A DNA stretch of 32,349 nt from UBA288 sp964461885 (lineage in GTDB: Archaea > Halobacteriota > Methanomicrobia > Methanomicrobiales > Methanospirillaceae): contig CAYWVY010000021.1 in NCBI GenBank assembly GCA_964461885.1, positions 1 through 32,349 on the forward strand, given 5' to 3'. The notes under the pieces were generated by a model, which made no database searches, was not told the DNA's origin, and saw only the letters and a program-made list of their open reading frames with translations. Both the position numbers and the translations under genes were made by a program. Below, in pieces: positions 8,612-16,618 of the stretch; positions within the stretch are counted from its first letter, which is position 1; every line of letters begins with the position of its first letter.

Positions 8612-10246
8612 TCACATTCCGCAGTACTTTTCCAGTCGATAGTATTTTTCGCATGCCGGCCCGAGGAGCCTCAGAATCTGGTTCATGACGTCTTTCAGCC
8701 CGTGAATCGTTCTCTTTACTTCCTTGTTCCAGGTCACCTCAAGCACCTGCACGCCCCGGAAGAGAAAGAAGATCCTCTTGAGGGTCGGCTTCTGTGTTGG
8801 CCTTCGCTCTGGGTTCGGGACGGTTTCATTTCTCTCTTTGAGCGCCTTCCTGACCCGAAACTCCGTCAGGCTATAGATGAAGAGTGAGAGGGTCATGATC
8901 ATGGCCAGTGCTTCAATTCGTGTGTTCTTCTTGAGGAATATCTCTGATACCCGGAACGAGTTATCCTTCAGAAACCGAAACCCACGCTCGACCTGGGCCT
9001 GATTCTTATACTGTACCAGCAGCCGATCCGGCGCGAGGTCGAGATCATTGGTTGCCAGGACAAATCGCCCCAGTTTCATCCGTTTTCGGGCGTACCAGGC
9101 ATCGTTCGGTTCGATGGTCGCATCGATGCGATACCCGGTCTCCATCGCCTCTCCGTTCCGGGGCCGGCCCCGGGTTCCTGTCGTCTTCCGGGTGATCGCC
9201 CGGATATCCGAGGAGGCGATCGAACCCTCAGGATGATCGTGATCCCATCGTTCCAGCGCTCTCCGGGCATCCTCTTCACAGGCAAACTCTGGTCGCGTGA
9301 CCTTCCCCAGGGCGGTACGGGCCCGGGTGAGCTCCTTCTCGATCACCGTCGCGAAGGTCTTCTCCTGCCGGGCCTGCATCTCGGCTGATTGATAGACCAC
9401 CCACTGCTGCCGGACACCGCCATACTCCGTTTCGATCCGTCGATACGTGTACCGGGGATCCGTACAGGGCTCACATGGTTCATCGATGTCGCAGAGTTCC
9501 TGAACGCCGCCCACCGTCGCCGGAACCCGGGTGATCCAGAAACTCCGGTTCAGTCGCGTGAGATTTTCCGCGCAGTACAGCGCCGAATCGGCGATATAGT
9601 AGACTTTTCGATCGAAGACCAGGTTCTGCTGCAGGGTCTCGATCATAGCGATGATGCTCTGTTTATCCGATTCGTTCCCCGAGAACGTCTGCATGAAGAG
9701 CGGGATCCCGACCTGGTTGGTCGCCAGACCATACTCAAACCGATTGAGGTCCCACCGGCCGTCCTTGGGGAACCCTTTCGTGATCGCGATCGAGGAGCAG
9801 TTGAAGTCCGGATCGTACTCTCCATAGACGCTGAAGTTTGTCGTATCGACATGGACGAGCTCGGTCCCGAGCTCGGTCTGCAGCGCGGTGGAGACGACGA
9901 TCTCATTGAAGAGACGGGTAGGACCGTAGGCCGCAATTGCGTCCAGGGTTCGACCCAGGCAATCATCGGTGAGGTGCGCGAGCGTCACGCCCTCGCCAAG
10001 AAGGGTCTCTACCGAGATGGTCTCAAAGAAGCCCTGAAAGAGATACAGCCGCCGTTCGACGAATCCGAGGCTATTGAGCGCCATTGCTTTCACCGCCGGG
10101 CCGTGAGTCAGGTGGTGGTGACGGGTTTTCGGGGTGCACCGATCGAGGATCGCACCGATCCCTAACTCGTCAAAGATCCCCGCAACAATCCCGAGATGAT
10201 CCAGAGATCCTCGTGCAGTAACGGTGGGAGCGGGAATGGCGACCAA
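8612..10246 (-). CDS. IS1634-family DDE transposase
   Basis: The 544-residue product catalyses cut-and-paste movement of its element. The N-terminal part (GSLDHLGIVAGIFDELGIG) matches the DUF4277 region common in this family. The DDE catalytic triad is visible as D134 (VHVDTTNFSVYG), D220 (YYIADSALY) and E420, the last within the YREK-like motif VQYKNQAQVERGFRFLKDN. The gene appears full-length and unbroken, so it may be active. The start is TTG at 10246 (MVAIPAPTV); a good archaeal TATA box is present upstream. The stop codon lies just outside the recognised inverted repeat. Confidence 0.9.
   Translation of the reverse strand: MVAIPAPTVTARGSLDHLGIVAGIFDELGIGAILDRCTPKTRHHHLTHGPAVKAMALNSLGFVERRLYLFQGFFETISVETLLGEGVTLAHLTDDCLGRTLDAIAAYGPTRLFNEIVVSTALQTELGTELVHVDTTNFSVYGEYDPDFNCSSIAITKGFPKDGRWDLNRFEYGLATNQVGIPLFMQTFSGNESDKQSIIAMIETLQQNLVFDRKVYYIADSALYCAENLTRLNRSFWITRVPATVGGVQELCDIDEPCEPCTDPRYTYRRIETEYGGVRQQWVVYQSAEMQARQEKTFATVIEKELTRARTALGKVTRPEFACEEDARRALERWDHDHPEGSIASSDIRAITRKTTGTRGRPRNGEAMETGYRIDATIEPNDAWYARKRMKLGRFVLATNDLDLAPDRLLVQYKNQAQVERGFRFLKDNSFRVSEIFLKKNTRIEALAMIMTLSLFIYSLTEFRVRKALKERNETVPNPERRPTQKPTLKRIFFLFRGVQVLEVTWNKEVKRTIHGLKDVMNQILRLLGPACEKYYRLEKYCGM
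8617..8626 (+). repeat. Left terminal inverted repeat of the insertion sequence
   Basis: TTCCGCAGTA matches the right end in inverted orientation. It lies inside the last codons of the transposase gene (KYCGM-stop), so the stop codon itself falls just outside the matched repeat. Confidence 0.6.
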
Positions 10247-10266
10247 TATAAAATTATTTAATACAC

Positions 10267-10277
10267 TAAATATAAAG
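10267..10277 (-). promoter_or_regulatory. TATA box of the transposase gene
   Basis: On the minus strand this reads CTTTATATTTA, close to the archaeal TATA consensus. It lies about 20-30 bases upstream of the TTG start, so the transcript would be leaderless or nearly so. Confidence 0.5.
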
Positions 10278-10319
10278 ATCTTTCTGTTTGACCGTCAATT
10301 GGTGAAGGGGCATCGAATT

Positions 10320-10329
10320 TACTGCGGAA
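10320..10329 (-). repeat. Right terminal inverted repeat of the insertion sequence
   Basis: TACTGCGGAA is the exact inverse of 8617-8626. A second similar motif, TGCGGAATA, lies at 10350-10358, so the precise outer boundary is not certain. Confidence 0.55.
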
Positions 10330-10725
10330 AGACAGATTCGATCGGATGCTGCGGAATATCGGATGCTGTACCGGAACATGACCGGGAGCCTGATGGAGGA
10401 TGGTTTCTACGACACAAACGTCGCCGACGCCGTCCTCGATCGCGACGGGCGCATGATCGAGCGGCACCGGCTCGACGCGAGCATCGCGGTTACCTGGACG
10501 GCGGACGGGGGATACTTCTCTGTCGGTACCCTTCCGACTGGCAACAGAACCGGGTACGACACAGGGCCTTATGCCGCCGGCATGTTCCACGCCCGCAGGT
10601 TCGATGGAGCCGGCGCGCTCGCCTGGGACCGCGCGCTTCCCGGGGTCCCGTGCGACCAGGTGCTGAAGGTCGTACAGACGGCGGACGGCGGGTGCGCCGT
10701 GCTGGGCCAGCGGCAGAACCGGTAG
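10330..10725 (+). pseudogene. C-terminal remnant of a surface repeat protein cut by the insertion sequence
   Basis: A frame runs open from the IS edge through residues such as RSDAAEYRM to a stop at 10725. It contains two motifs, TWTADGGYFSVGTLP and VQTADGGCAVLGQ, spaced as in the T-x-DGGY-x-x-x-G repeats of large secreted beta-propeller-like proteins common in Methanomicrobiales. Such proteins carry many of these repeats and an N-terminal signal; here only the end is left, ending bluntly with GQRQNR. An ATG at 10363 exists but has no good ribosome site. I infer that the rest was lost or displaced when the element inserted or recombined. Confidence 0.6.
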
Positions 10726-10761
10726 TCATCGGGCGGCACTCTCCGCTACCTGCCCGCACGG

Positions 10762-12615
10762 TTATCCCGGGGAGATCGCCCGCGCCGCAAGCGTCGCTTC
10801 CCGCTCGTCGAAGAAGAGGCGGAGCCAGAGCTCGGTCACGAAGATCCGGAAGACCTCCCACGAGTACGGGGCCTTTCCGGCCCGGAACCGCGCGAAGTCC
10901 GCCGCGACCGCGTCCGCATCCCAGTACGGGCGCGAACAAAACGACGCCGAGGCGAATACCTCCTCCACGAAGGGGGCGAGCTCGCGCTTCATCCAGACCT
11001 CCTCGGGCGTGACAAAGCCCATCTTGTCCATCCGGCAACGGATCGCCTCGGGCACGATTCCCTTGATCGCGCGCCGGAGCACCCGTTTCGTGACGCCGCC
11101 GCGGAGCTTCTGGTCGAGGGGGAGCGACGCGAGGTACTCGACGACGCGGTAGTCGAGGAACGGCACGCGGGCCTCGATTGAGAAGTGCATCGAGTTCCGG
11201 TCCTCGTAGTGGAGGAGCGCGGGCAGGTTGGTCGCGACCGTCTCCCGCCGGAGGACATGGTCGAGATCTCCGGCGTAGCGGTGGATGGGCGGCGCCTTGA
11301 CCCGGAGGAGTCTGCGCCGGCCCCGCCGGACCACGAGCTGCCGGGCCGCTCCTCCGAAGAAGCCCCGGTGGTGACGAAGGGTGCCGAGCGCCTCCCTGGC
11401 CAGCCGGCCGAGCCGGCCGCGGCGAGCGAGCGTCGACATGTATGCCCCCTGGTACGCGATGTACCCCGCGAGCTGCTCGTCCGCGCCCTGGCCGTCGAGC
11501 ACCACCGTGACCGATTCGGCCGCGAGGCGCATCACGCAGTACTGCGCGTAGATCGAGAGCGAGCCGAACGGCTCGTCCTGGGCCCAGACCAGGTCGAGGA
11601 GGTCGGCCGAGAGCCGGTCCGGGGAGGGCTCGACGTACGCGTCGGCCACCCCCGCTGAACCGGCCGCCACCTCCATGAACGCCCGTTCGTCGAACCTGCG
11701 ATCCCCGTAGACGGCTGAGAAGGTCCGCTGCCGCTCCCCGATAGAGCCCGGGTGCTCGGTCTCGAGCAGTCGTGCGATCAGGGCCACGATGGTCGAGGAG
11801 TCGATCCCGCCCGAGAGGCAGGTCCCTACCGGGACATCGGAGCGGAGCCGGAGGCGGACCGCGTCGGTCAGCAGGTCGAGCAGGTGCGCCGGGGCGTCGT
11901 CATCGAGCGCGGGCGGCGACGAGATTTCGGGGTTCACGGCGAGGTCCCACCAGCGGACCGGCCCCTCGATCCCGTCCTCTCCGACGGCCATCCAGTGGCC
12001 GGGGGGGAGCTGGAGCACCCCCTCGAACATGGTGAGCGGCGAGTGGTCCTGGACTCCCCAGGCGAGGAATGCCGCGAGCCCGGGCTCGCACGGGGTCCGC
12101 CCGACCGCGGGGTCCGCGAGCAGGGCCTTGCACTCTGAGGCGAAGAGGATACGGTCGCCGGCGAGCGCGTAGTAGAGCGGCTTGACTCCGAGCCGGTCCC
12201 GCGCGAGAAAGACCTCGTCCCGCCGCCGGTCGTGGATCGCGAACGCGAACATCCCGTTGAGACGGGCGAGGCAGCCGCGCCCCCATGCGGCGTACGCGGC
12301 CAGCACCACCTCGGTATCCGTGCCGGTGCGGAATGTATAGCCCTCCTCCCGGAGCTCATCGCGGAGCTCGAGGTAGTTGAAGACCTCGCCGTTGAAGACG
12401 ATCGTGGACGCGCCGTCCCCGCTCGTCATCGGCTGGCGCCCCTCCTCCGAGAGGTCGATGATCGCGAGGCGCCGGTGGGCGAGCCCTACCGGCCCCTCGA
12501 TGGCTGTCCCGCTCGCATCGGGCCCGCGGTGCGCAATGAGCGCGCTCATCCGCTCGAGGAGGGCCGCGTCCGCGGCACCGCCGCCGGTCTCCACGATCCC
12601 CGCTATCCCGCACAT
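10762..12615 (-). CDS. asnB: Asparagine synthase (glutamine-hydrolysing)
   Basis: The 617-residue enzyme transfers ammonia from glutamine to aspartate with ATP. The N-terminal glutaminase domain starts MCGIAGIVE, exposing the catalytic Cys after Met removal, and keeps HRRLAIIDL, FNGEVFNY and GTDTEV, the usual glutamine-binding residues. The synthetase domain has the PP-loop CLSGGIDSSTIVAL and the later DRNSMHFSIEARVPFLDYR. Length is normal. The ATG at 12615 comes one base after the moaA stop (TGAGATG), so it is the third gene of the rlmE-moaA-asnB operon. Amidation of another substrate is possible in paralogues, as AsnB-like proteins also modify surface polysaccharides, but all catalytic motifs needed for asparagine synthesis are present. 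Confidence 0.93.
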   Translation of the reverse strand: MCGIAGIVETGGGAADAALLERMSALIAHRGPDASGTAIEGPVGLAHRRLAIIDLSEEGRQPMTSGDGASTIVFNGEVFNYLELRDELREEGYTFRTGTDTEVVLAAYAAWGRGCLARLNGMFAFAIHDRRRDEVFLARDRLGVKPLYYALAGDRILFASECKALLADPAVGRTPCEPGLAAFLAWGVQDHSPLTMFEGVLQLPPGHWMAVGEDGIEGPVRWWDLAVNPEISSPPALDDDAPAHLLDLLTDAVRLRLRSDVPVGTCLSGGIDSSTIVALIARLLETEHPGSIGERQRTFSAVYGDRRFDERAFMEVAAGSAGVADAYVEPSPDRLSADLLDLVWAQDEPFGSLSIYAQYCVMRLAAESVTVVLDGQGADEQLAGYIAYQGAYMSTLARRGRLGRLAREALGTLRHHRGFFGGAARQLVVRRGRRRLLRVKAPPIHRYAGDLDHVLRRETVATNLPALLHYEDRNSMHFSIEARVPFLDYRVVEYLASLPLDQKLRGGVTKRVLRRAIKGIVPEAIRCRMDKMGFVTPEEVWMKRELAPFVEEVFASASFCSRPYWDADAVAADFARFRAGKAPYSWEVFRIFVTELWLRLFFDEREATLAARAISPG

Positions 12616-12616
12616 C

Positions 12617-13492
12617 TCAGGCGAAGTACGGGGCCCGTCGCTTCACGGCCTCGCGGAAGGCCTCCTCGAGCGCGGCGCCGTGCAAGCCCCGAATATCGAC
12701 CAGGTTGTCCGAGCGGAGCAGGCATGGCTTGAGCTTCCCGTCGGAGGTGAGACGGAGCCGGTTGCAGTAGGCGCAGAACTCGGTGTTGTGGAGCGGCCGG
12801 ACGACCTCGACCTCCGCCCCCCGGACGAAGTACTTCTTCCGGTGGTGCATCCGCCGCGTCTCCACGCGGTCCGCCATGGCCGCGATGCGCTCCTCGATCC
12901 CCTTCACGTCGCCGTGGTGGTCGCAGTCGCGGAAATCCATCAGCTCGATCAGCTGCAGCACCAGGTTGGAGTTCGTCCGGGCGAAGTCGATGAAGGTGTC
13001 GACCTCGTCCTCGTTGATCCCCGAGAGCACGACCATGTTGAGCTTGACCGGGGTCAGGCCCGCCTTCAGGGCCGCGTCGATCCCCGCCAGGGCCTCGCCG
13101 AGCATGGGCTTTCCCGCGATCTGCTCGTACCGCTCGGGGTCCATCGTATCGAGCGAGATGTTGACCCGGTTCAGCCCCGCGTCCTTGAGCTCCTGCGCCC
13201 GGTCCGCGAGCAGGGTCCCGTTCGTGGTCAGCGAAGCCTCCATTCCCGGAGGCACGGACCGGATGATCTGGGCGAGGTCGGGGCGCATCAGGGGCTCGCC
13301 CCCCGTGAACTTGACCGACCGGATCCCGAAGGACTGGGCCACGCGCAGGATCTCCGCGATCTGCTCGGCCGAGAGCTCCTGCTCGGGGTTCTTCTCGCCC
13401 TCTGCGTGGCAGTAGATGCAGTTAAGGTTGCAGGACTGCGTCAGGCTGATCCGGATGTTCGAGACGGTCCGGCCCGACGGGTCAGTCAGCAT
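12617..13492 (-). CDS. moaA: GTP 3',8-cyclase, molybdenum cofactor biosynthesis
   Basis: This radical SAM enzyme starts the molybdopterin/tungstopterin pathway, turning GTP into 3',8-cyclo-H2GTP. Methanogens need the cofactor for formylmethanofuran dehydrogenase and formate dehydrogenase. Both Fe-S sites are visible: CNLNCIYC for the SAM cluster near the N-terminus and FCAYCNRLRLTSDGKLKPC for the C-terminal cluster, with the GTP-binding arginines of NRLRLTSDG. TGGEPLM is the SAM GGE motif. I place the start at ATG 13492 because GGGTG is eight bases upstream; ATG 13498 is also possible. Either way it overlaps the end of rlmE. The product of 291 residues lacks the Gly-Gly end known from bacterial MoaA and closes with RRAPYFA. 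Confidence 0.9.
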   Translation of the reverse strand: MLTDPSGRTVSNIRISLTQSCNLNCIYCHAEGEKNPEQELSAEQIAEILRVAQSFGIRSVKFTGGEPLMRPDLAQIIRSVPPGMEASLTTNGTLLADRAQELKDAGLNRVNISLDTMDPERYEQIAGKPMLGEALAGIDAALKAGLTPVKLNMVVLSGINEDEVDTFIDFARTNSNLVLQLIELMDFRDCDHHGDVKGIEERIAAMADRVETRRMHHRKKYFVRGAEVEVVRPLHNTEFCAYCNRLRLTSDGKLKPCLLRSDNLVDIRGLHGAALEEAFREAVKRRAPYFA

Positions 13493-14081
13493 CGACATCA
13501 CACCCGATGAAGTTCTTGCCGATGATGTAGATCTCACGCGATCCCTTCCGGCTCGCCTTCGCCTGGTACGTCCGGGCCGAGCGGAACTTCGTCCGGATCT
13601 CCGCCAGGAACTCGGGAAAGTCCTCGCCCTGGAACGACTTCACGACGAAGTTGCCGCCCGGCTTCAGGACGGCGCAGGCGAACGCGAGCGCCTGCTCGCC
13701 GAGGGCTACCGCGCGGGCCTGGTCGTACGACCGCTGGCCCGAGAGCTTTGGCGAGGCGTCCGCGACGACCACGTTCACAATCCCGATCGCGTCCTTCACG
13801 CGGGCCGGGAGCGCGGGGTCAGTAAGGTCCCCCACGATCGTCTCGACCCCCTCGATCGGCGCGATCGGGTTCAGGTCGATGCCGAGCACGCGCCCCTCGG
13901 TGAGTGTGCGGATCACCTGGAGCCAGGAGCCCGGTGCGGCCCCGAGGTCGACCACGTTGTCGTCCTGCCGGATCATGCCCGCGTGCTGCTGGATCTCGAG
14001 CAACTTGTACGCCGCCCGCGAGCGGTACCCCACGCGCATGGCGTCTCTATACCCCTTGTCCCGTCCCCACTGCGATCCCAT
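13482..14081 (-). CDS. rlmE: 23S rRNA 2'-O-ribose methyltransferase RlmE/FtsJ
   Basis: The 199-residue protein is a SAM-dependent methyltransferase of the FtsJ family, which methylates uridine in the ribosomal A-loop. The SAM motif is VVDLGAAPGSWLQV. The K-D-K-E tetrad is recognisable: K in SRAAYKLLEI, D in VVVADASPK, K in FVVKSFQG and E in SREIYIIG. Length is typical, without the C-terminal TRAM extension that some archaeal forms carry. It is the first gene of a minus-strand operon and its end overlaps the moaA start. Transcription begins in the divergent promoter region shared with pcn. Confidence 0.92.
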   Translation of the reverse strand: MGSQWGRDKGYRDAMRVGYRSRAAYKLLEIQQHAGMIRQDDNVVDLGAAPGSWLQVIRTLTEGRVLGIDLNPIAPIEGVETIVGDLTDPALPARVKDAIGIVNVVVADASPKLSGQRSYDQARAVALGEQALAFACAVLKPGGNFVVKSFQGEDFPEFLAEIRTKFRSARTYQAKASRKGSREIYIIGKNFIGCDVDAD

Positions 14082-14223
14082 AATGAAAGTCTGCTCCCGA
14101 ACGGCGCCTGTGCCGTGACGCGTTCACGGAAATCGGAGCGTATCAACCTTCCGGTCGCCGCTTCCGTGCGATATCATTAAAACTATGTCTGGTCAGTTTA
14201 TAATAGAGAGTGTCAGGGGTATC
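14082..14223. promoter_or_regulatory. Divergent promoter region between rlmE and pcn
   Basis: All signals for both operons must lie in these 142 bases. AT-rich segments stand out against GC-rich surroundings: ATATCATTAAAAC at 14171-14183 and TTTATAATA at 14197-14205, both TATA-like. The first is better spaced for a pcn transcript with a leader; the second would give a leaderless one. Confidence 0.5.
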
Positions 14224-14967
14224 ATGTTACGCGCCACCATCGACGCAGATGTCTTCAGGGAGGCGGTCGACGCCATCGCCGCTCTCGTGAGCGAGTGCCG
14301 CCTCCATGTCGACAGCGAGGGAATGAGAACGAGGGCGGTCGATACCGCGAACGTCGCGATGGTCTCGCTCGAACTCGGGCCGGACGCCTTCGAGGTCTTC
14401 GAGGCCTCGAAGTCGGCGCTCGGGATCGACGTGACCAAGCTGAAGAACATCATCGGGATGGTGAACCGGGGCGAACAGCTCATGCTCTCGATCCCGGAGG
14501 AGTCGCAGCGCCTGAACCTGGCGTTCCAGAGTTACCAGTACTCGCTGACGCTCCTCGACGAGACCACGATCCGGAAGGATCCGAACGCGCCGACCCTGGA
14601 GCTGCCGGGGAAGGTCGTCCTGGAGGGGGCGAAGCTCACGAACGCCATCAAGGCCGCCGCAGTTGTCTCGGACAAGATCGCGCTCGGGATCGACCCCGAG
14701 GCACGGGTCTTCTTCATGGAGGCCGAGGGGGACACGGACAACATCCGGCTCGAGCTGGGCCCCGACGACGTGGAGTTACTCGCCGACGTGAAGGCGCGCT
14801 CGCTCTTCAGCCTCGACTACCTCAAGGACATGGCCAAGACCATGAGCCGGGCGAGCCAGATTGAGATCGGCATCGGGATCGATCACCCGGTCCGTTTCAC
14901 GTTCGAGATAGCGGGCGGCAAGGCCCGCGTCATCTACCTGCTCGCGCCGCGGATCGAGGCCGACTGA
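14224..14967 (+). CDS. pcn: DNA polymerase sliding clamp PCNA
   Basis: This clamp forms a trimeric ring around DNA and tethers polymerase, ligase and FEN1. I start at ATG 14224 (MLRATIDADVFREAVDAIA), which gives 247 residues, the normal archaeal length. An in-frame ATG at 14185 would add 13 residues with no counterpart in the family and overlaps a TATA-like site. Recognisable parts are LKNIIGMVNRGEQL, the interdomain loop region DETTIRKDPNAP, and the C-terminal VIYLLAPRIEAD, which provides the pocket for PIP-box partners. The stop is followed after 14 bases by priL, so two replication genes are co-transcribed. Confidence 0.95.
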   Translation: MLRATIDADVFREAVDAIAALVSECRLHVDSEGMRTRAVDTANVAMVSLELGPDAFEVFEASKSALGIDVTKLKNIIGMVNRGEQLMLSIPEESQRLNLAFQSYQYSLTLLDETTIRKDPNAPTLELPGKVVLEGAKLTNAIKAAAVVSDKIALGIDPEARVFFMEAEGDTDNIRLELGPDDVELLADVKARSLFSLDYLKDMAKTMSRASQIEIGIGIDHPVRFTFEIAGGKARVIYLLAPRIEAD

Positions 14968-14981
14968 GCCCTGGAGGCCGG

Positions 14982-16040
14982 ATGCGGCCGGTGTTCGACG
15001 AGAAGGATCTGGCCCGGTACCCGTTTTTACAGGAGGCCCAGGCAAAGATCGCCGGGTCGGAGCTGAACCGTCTCGAGACGTTCCTCTCGAGCGAGGTCGG
15101 TCGCCGGATCATAGACCGGGCAGCCGATCGGATCGAGGCCGCGATTACGATCCCGCCGCAGGGTCTCGCCGAGCATTTCCGGCAGTTCCACACGCGGATA
15201 CCGAACGCGCTGGAGTCGCTCTACACCTACGGGATGGCGCGGATCATCGCCTCCTGCATCAACGACCGGTCCGTGATCGAACGGCTGATCGCATACGAGG
15301 CCCGGCGGTCTGCGTTCTACCTGACATCCGGCGACGATGGAGAGGCGGAGGAGGCGAAACGGGAGGAGGTGGCACGGCAGATCGGGCTCGACCTCCACGA
15401 CGGGACGATCCCGATCGCCCCGTACATCGAGATGGTCTCGGGGCTGCGCGAGCCGCTCTGGCGATTGGTCAACCGGGAGGTCATGGGCGGGCTCGTCCGC
15501 GTCCATGCGACCGAGGTCGAGATCCTGGTCCGCGAGCGGATACGGGTCGTGGTCCGCGCCCGTGGGCTGCCGAAGGTCCCGGCGGAGGTCTGCGCCCTCC
15601 TCTCTCCCGCGATCGAACGGCTGACCGCGGTGCACCAGGGGCAGATGCTCCGCAACCTCGGGCCGATCGACGAGTCGCGGTATCCGCCCTGCATGACCGC
15701 CCTGATCATGGCGCTCGCGGGCGGCGCGAACCTGACGCACATGGGCCGGTTCGCCCTGACCGCGTTCCTCCATACGATCGGGCTCTCGATCACGCAGATC
15801 GTCGAGGTATACCAGCAGTCCCCCGACTTCGACCTCGAGAAGACCCTCTACCAGGTCGAGCACATCTCGGGCCGCTCGGGGACGGAGTACACGCCCCCGT
15901 CCTGCGCGACCATGGAGACGAACGGGCTCTGCGTCCACCGCGACGCCCTCTGCGAGCGGATCGGCGGCCCGCTCGGATATTATCGGAAGAAGAAGGGGAG
16001 TCCGCCGCCCGGTTTCGCGCCTACCGGATCTTCTGGTTGA
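14982..16040 (+). CDS. priL: DNA primase large subunit PriL
   Basis: The 352-residue regulatory subunit of the archaeal/eukaryotic primase works with catalytic PriS, which is not in this window. The start ATG 14982 follows CTGGAGG. The N-terminal helical domain begins RPVFDEKDLARYPFLQEA. The C-terminal domain carries the four cysteines that hold a [4Fe-4S] cluster: C237 (RYPPCMTAL), C308 (PPSCATM), C317 (NGLCVHR) and C324 (ALCERIG). The ending LGYYRKKKGSPP is typical. Its last 20 bases overlap the end of a convergent small gene. Confidence 0.93.
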   Translation: MRPVFDEKDLARYPFLQEAQAKIAGSELNRLETFLSSEVGRRIIDRAADRIEAAITIPPQGLAEHFRQFHTRIPNALESLYTYGMARIIASCINDRSVIERLIAYEARRSAFYLTSGDDGEAEEAKREEVARQIGLDLHDGTIPIAPYIEMVSGLREPLWRLVNREVMGGLVRVHATEVEILVRERIRVVVRARGLPKVPAEVCALLSPAIERLTAVHQGQMLRNLGPIDESRYPPCMTALIMALAGGANLTHMGRFALTAFLHTIGLSITQIVEVYQQSPDFDLEKTLYQVEHISGRSGTEYTPPSCATMETNGLCVHRDALCERIGGPLGYYRKKKGSPPPGFAPTGSSG

Positions 16041-16197
16041 TCACGTACCCTGCGCCGCTCATCAGGACGAGGAAGATCACGATGGCGAGCAGGTAAGCCG
16101 GCCCCGGGGGCAGGATGAGCGGCAGGCCGACGATCAGCACGATCATGAAGAGCAGGGCAACGACCCCGATGATGAGGTCCAGGAGGCGCGGATCCAT
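16021..16197 (-). CDS. Small two-helix membrane protein
   Basis: From ATG 16197 this encodes 58 residues (MDPRLLDLIIGVVALLF...), with two hydrophobic helices at about 5-26 and 31-51 separated by LPPGP, ending in NQKIR. An upstream ATG at 16257 would add an unlikely polar N-terminus. A ribosome site is weak, so translation may be leaderless; TTATTGTA at about 16206-16213 on the minus strand could be the TATA box. The end overlaps priL by 20 bases. No family is recognised. Confidence 0.6.
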   Translation of the reverse strand: MDPRLLDLIIGVVALLFMIVLIVGLPLILPPGPAYLLAIVIFLVLMSGAGYVINQKIR

Positions 16198-16291
16198 TGT
16201 CTCTGTACAATAACGCTCCGCCGATAAGTCTGTATCGAATCGGGGAGGGATGCACAAAAACCCTTGTAGGATGAGGGACCATCACACCGCC

Positions 16292-16618
16292 ATGGAGATC
16301 AGCGAGAGCCTGAGGACCTTACTCGAGCACGGGGAGGACTGGGAGCGGAAGAACACCACCGTACCCGGAGTATACCTGATCAAACTCCCGAGGACCCGCA
16401 ACCGTCCCGCCTCCCTCGCGCTCGAGCTGAACCCGATCGGCGAGAGCGGCCTGCCGATCAAGCGCAAGGGGCTCATGATCATGAGCGCCCGCGAGCTCGA
16501 GGCCTTCCGCCGGCTCTTCGAGAACCCGAAGGTCGCGAGCGTGCTGGATGCGATCGACGACCTCTTCCCCGAGCGGAGAACCCAGGGGAGGGTCGCGGAC
16601 GACGTCGTCGAGATCTAG
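16292..16618 (+). CDS. Conserved-looking hypothetical protein
   Basis: The 108-residue product (MEISESLRTLLEHGEDWERK...) is soluble and has well-formed secondary structure: an N-terminal helix, a beta section (TTVPGVYLIKLPRTR, then SLALELNPIG), and a helix from about residue 72 (SARELEAFRRLFENPKVASVLDAI). I chose ATG 16292; ATGs at 16271 and 16250 would extend it. It is separated from the divergent small membrane gene by about 95 bases and its end overlaps the frame of nudC. I do not recognise the family. The position between replication genes and a Nudix hydrolase does not indicate a function. Confidence 0.65.
   Translation: MEISESLRTLLEHGEDWERKNTTVPGVYLIKLPRTRNRPASLALELNPIGESGLPIKRKGLMIMSARELEAFRRLFENPKVASVLDAIDDLFPERRTQGRVADDVVEI

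Larger units (their letters stand above)
8617..10329 (-). mobile_element. IS1634-like insertion sequence
   Basis: About 1.7 kb, consisting of one transposase gene bounded by matching inverted ends: TTCCGCAGTA at 8617-8626 and its complement TACTGCGGAA at 10320-10329. Size, single gene and transposase type suit the IS1634 family. I see no target-site duplication (left flank CTCACA, right flank AGACAG), which suggests an old insertion, recombination between copies, or slightly different true ends. Confidence 0.75.

Noticed and set aside
8605..10340. Target-site duplication around the insertion sequence
   Set aside because: The bases flanking the two ends (CTCACA and AGACAG) do not match, even when the ends are shifted by a few bases.
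10224..11012. A 262-codon plus-strand frame from the IS edge into asnB
   Set aside because: The Arg/Pro-rich sequence lies opposite asnB and out of frame with the DGGY-repeat remnant, which is the better reading of 10330-10725.
14185..14223. Thirteen extra N-terminal residues on PCNA from ATG 14185
   Set aside because: The family starts at MLRATID, and the extension would cover a TATA-like sequence.
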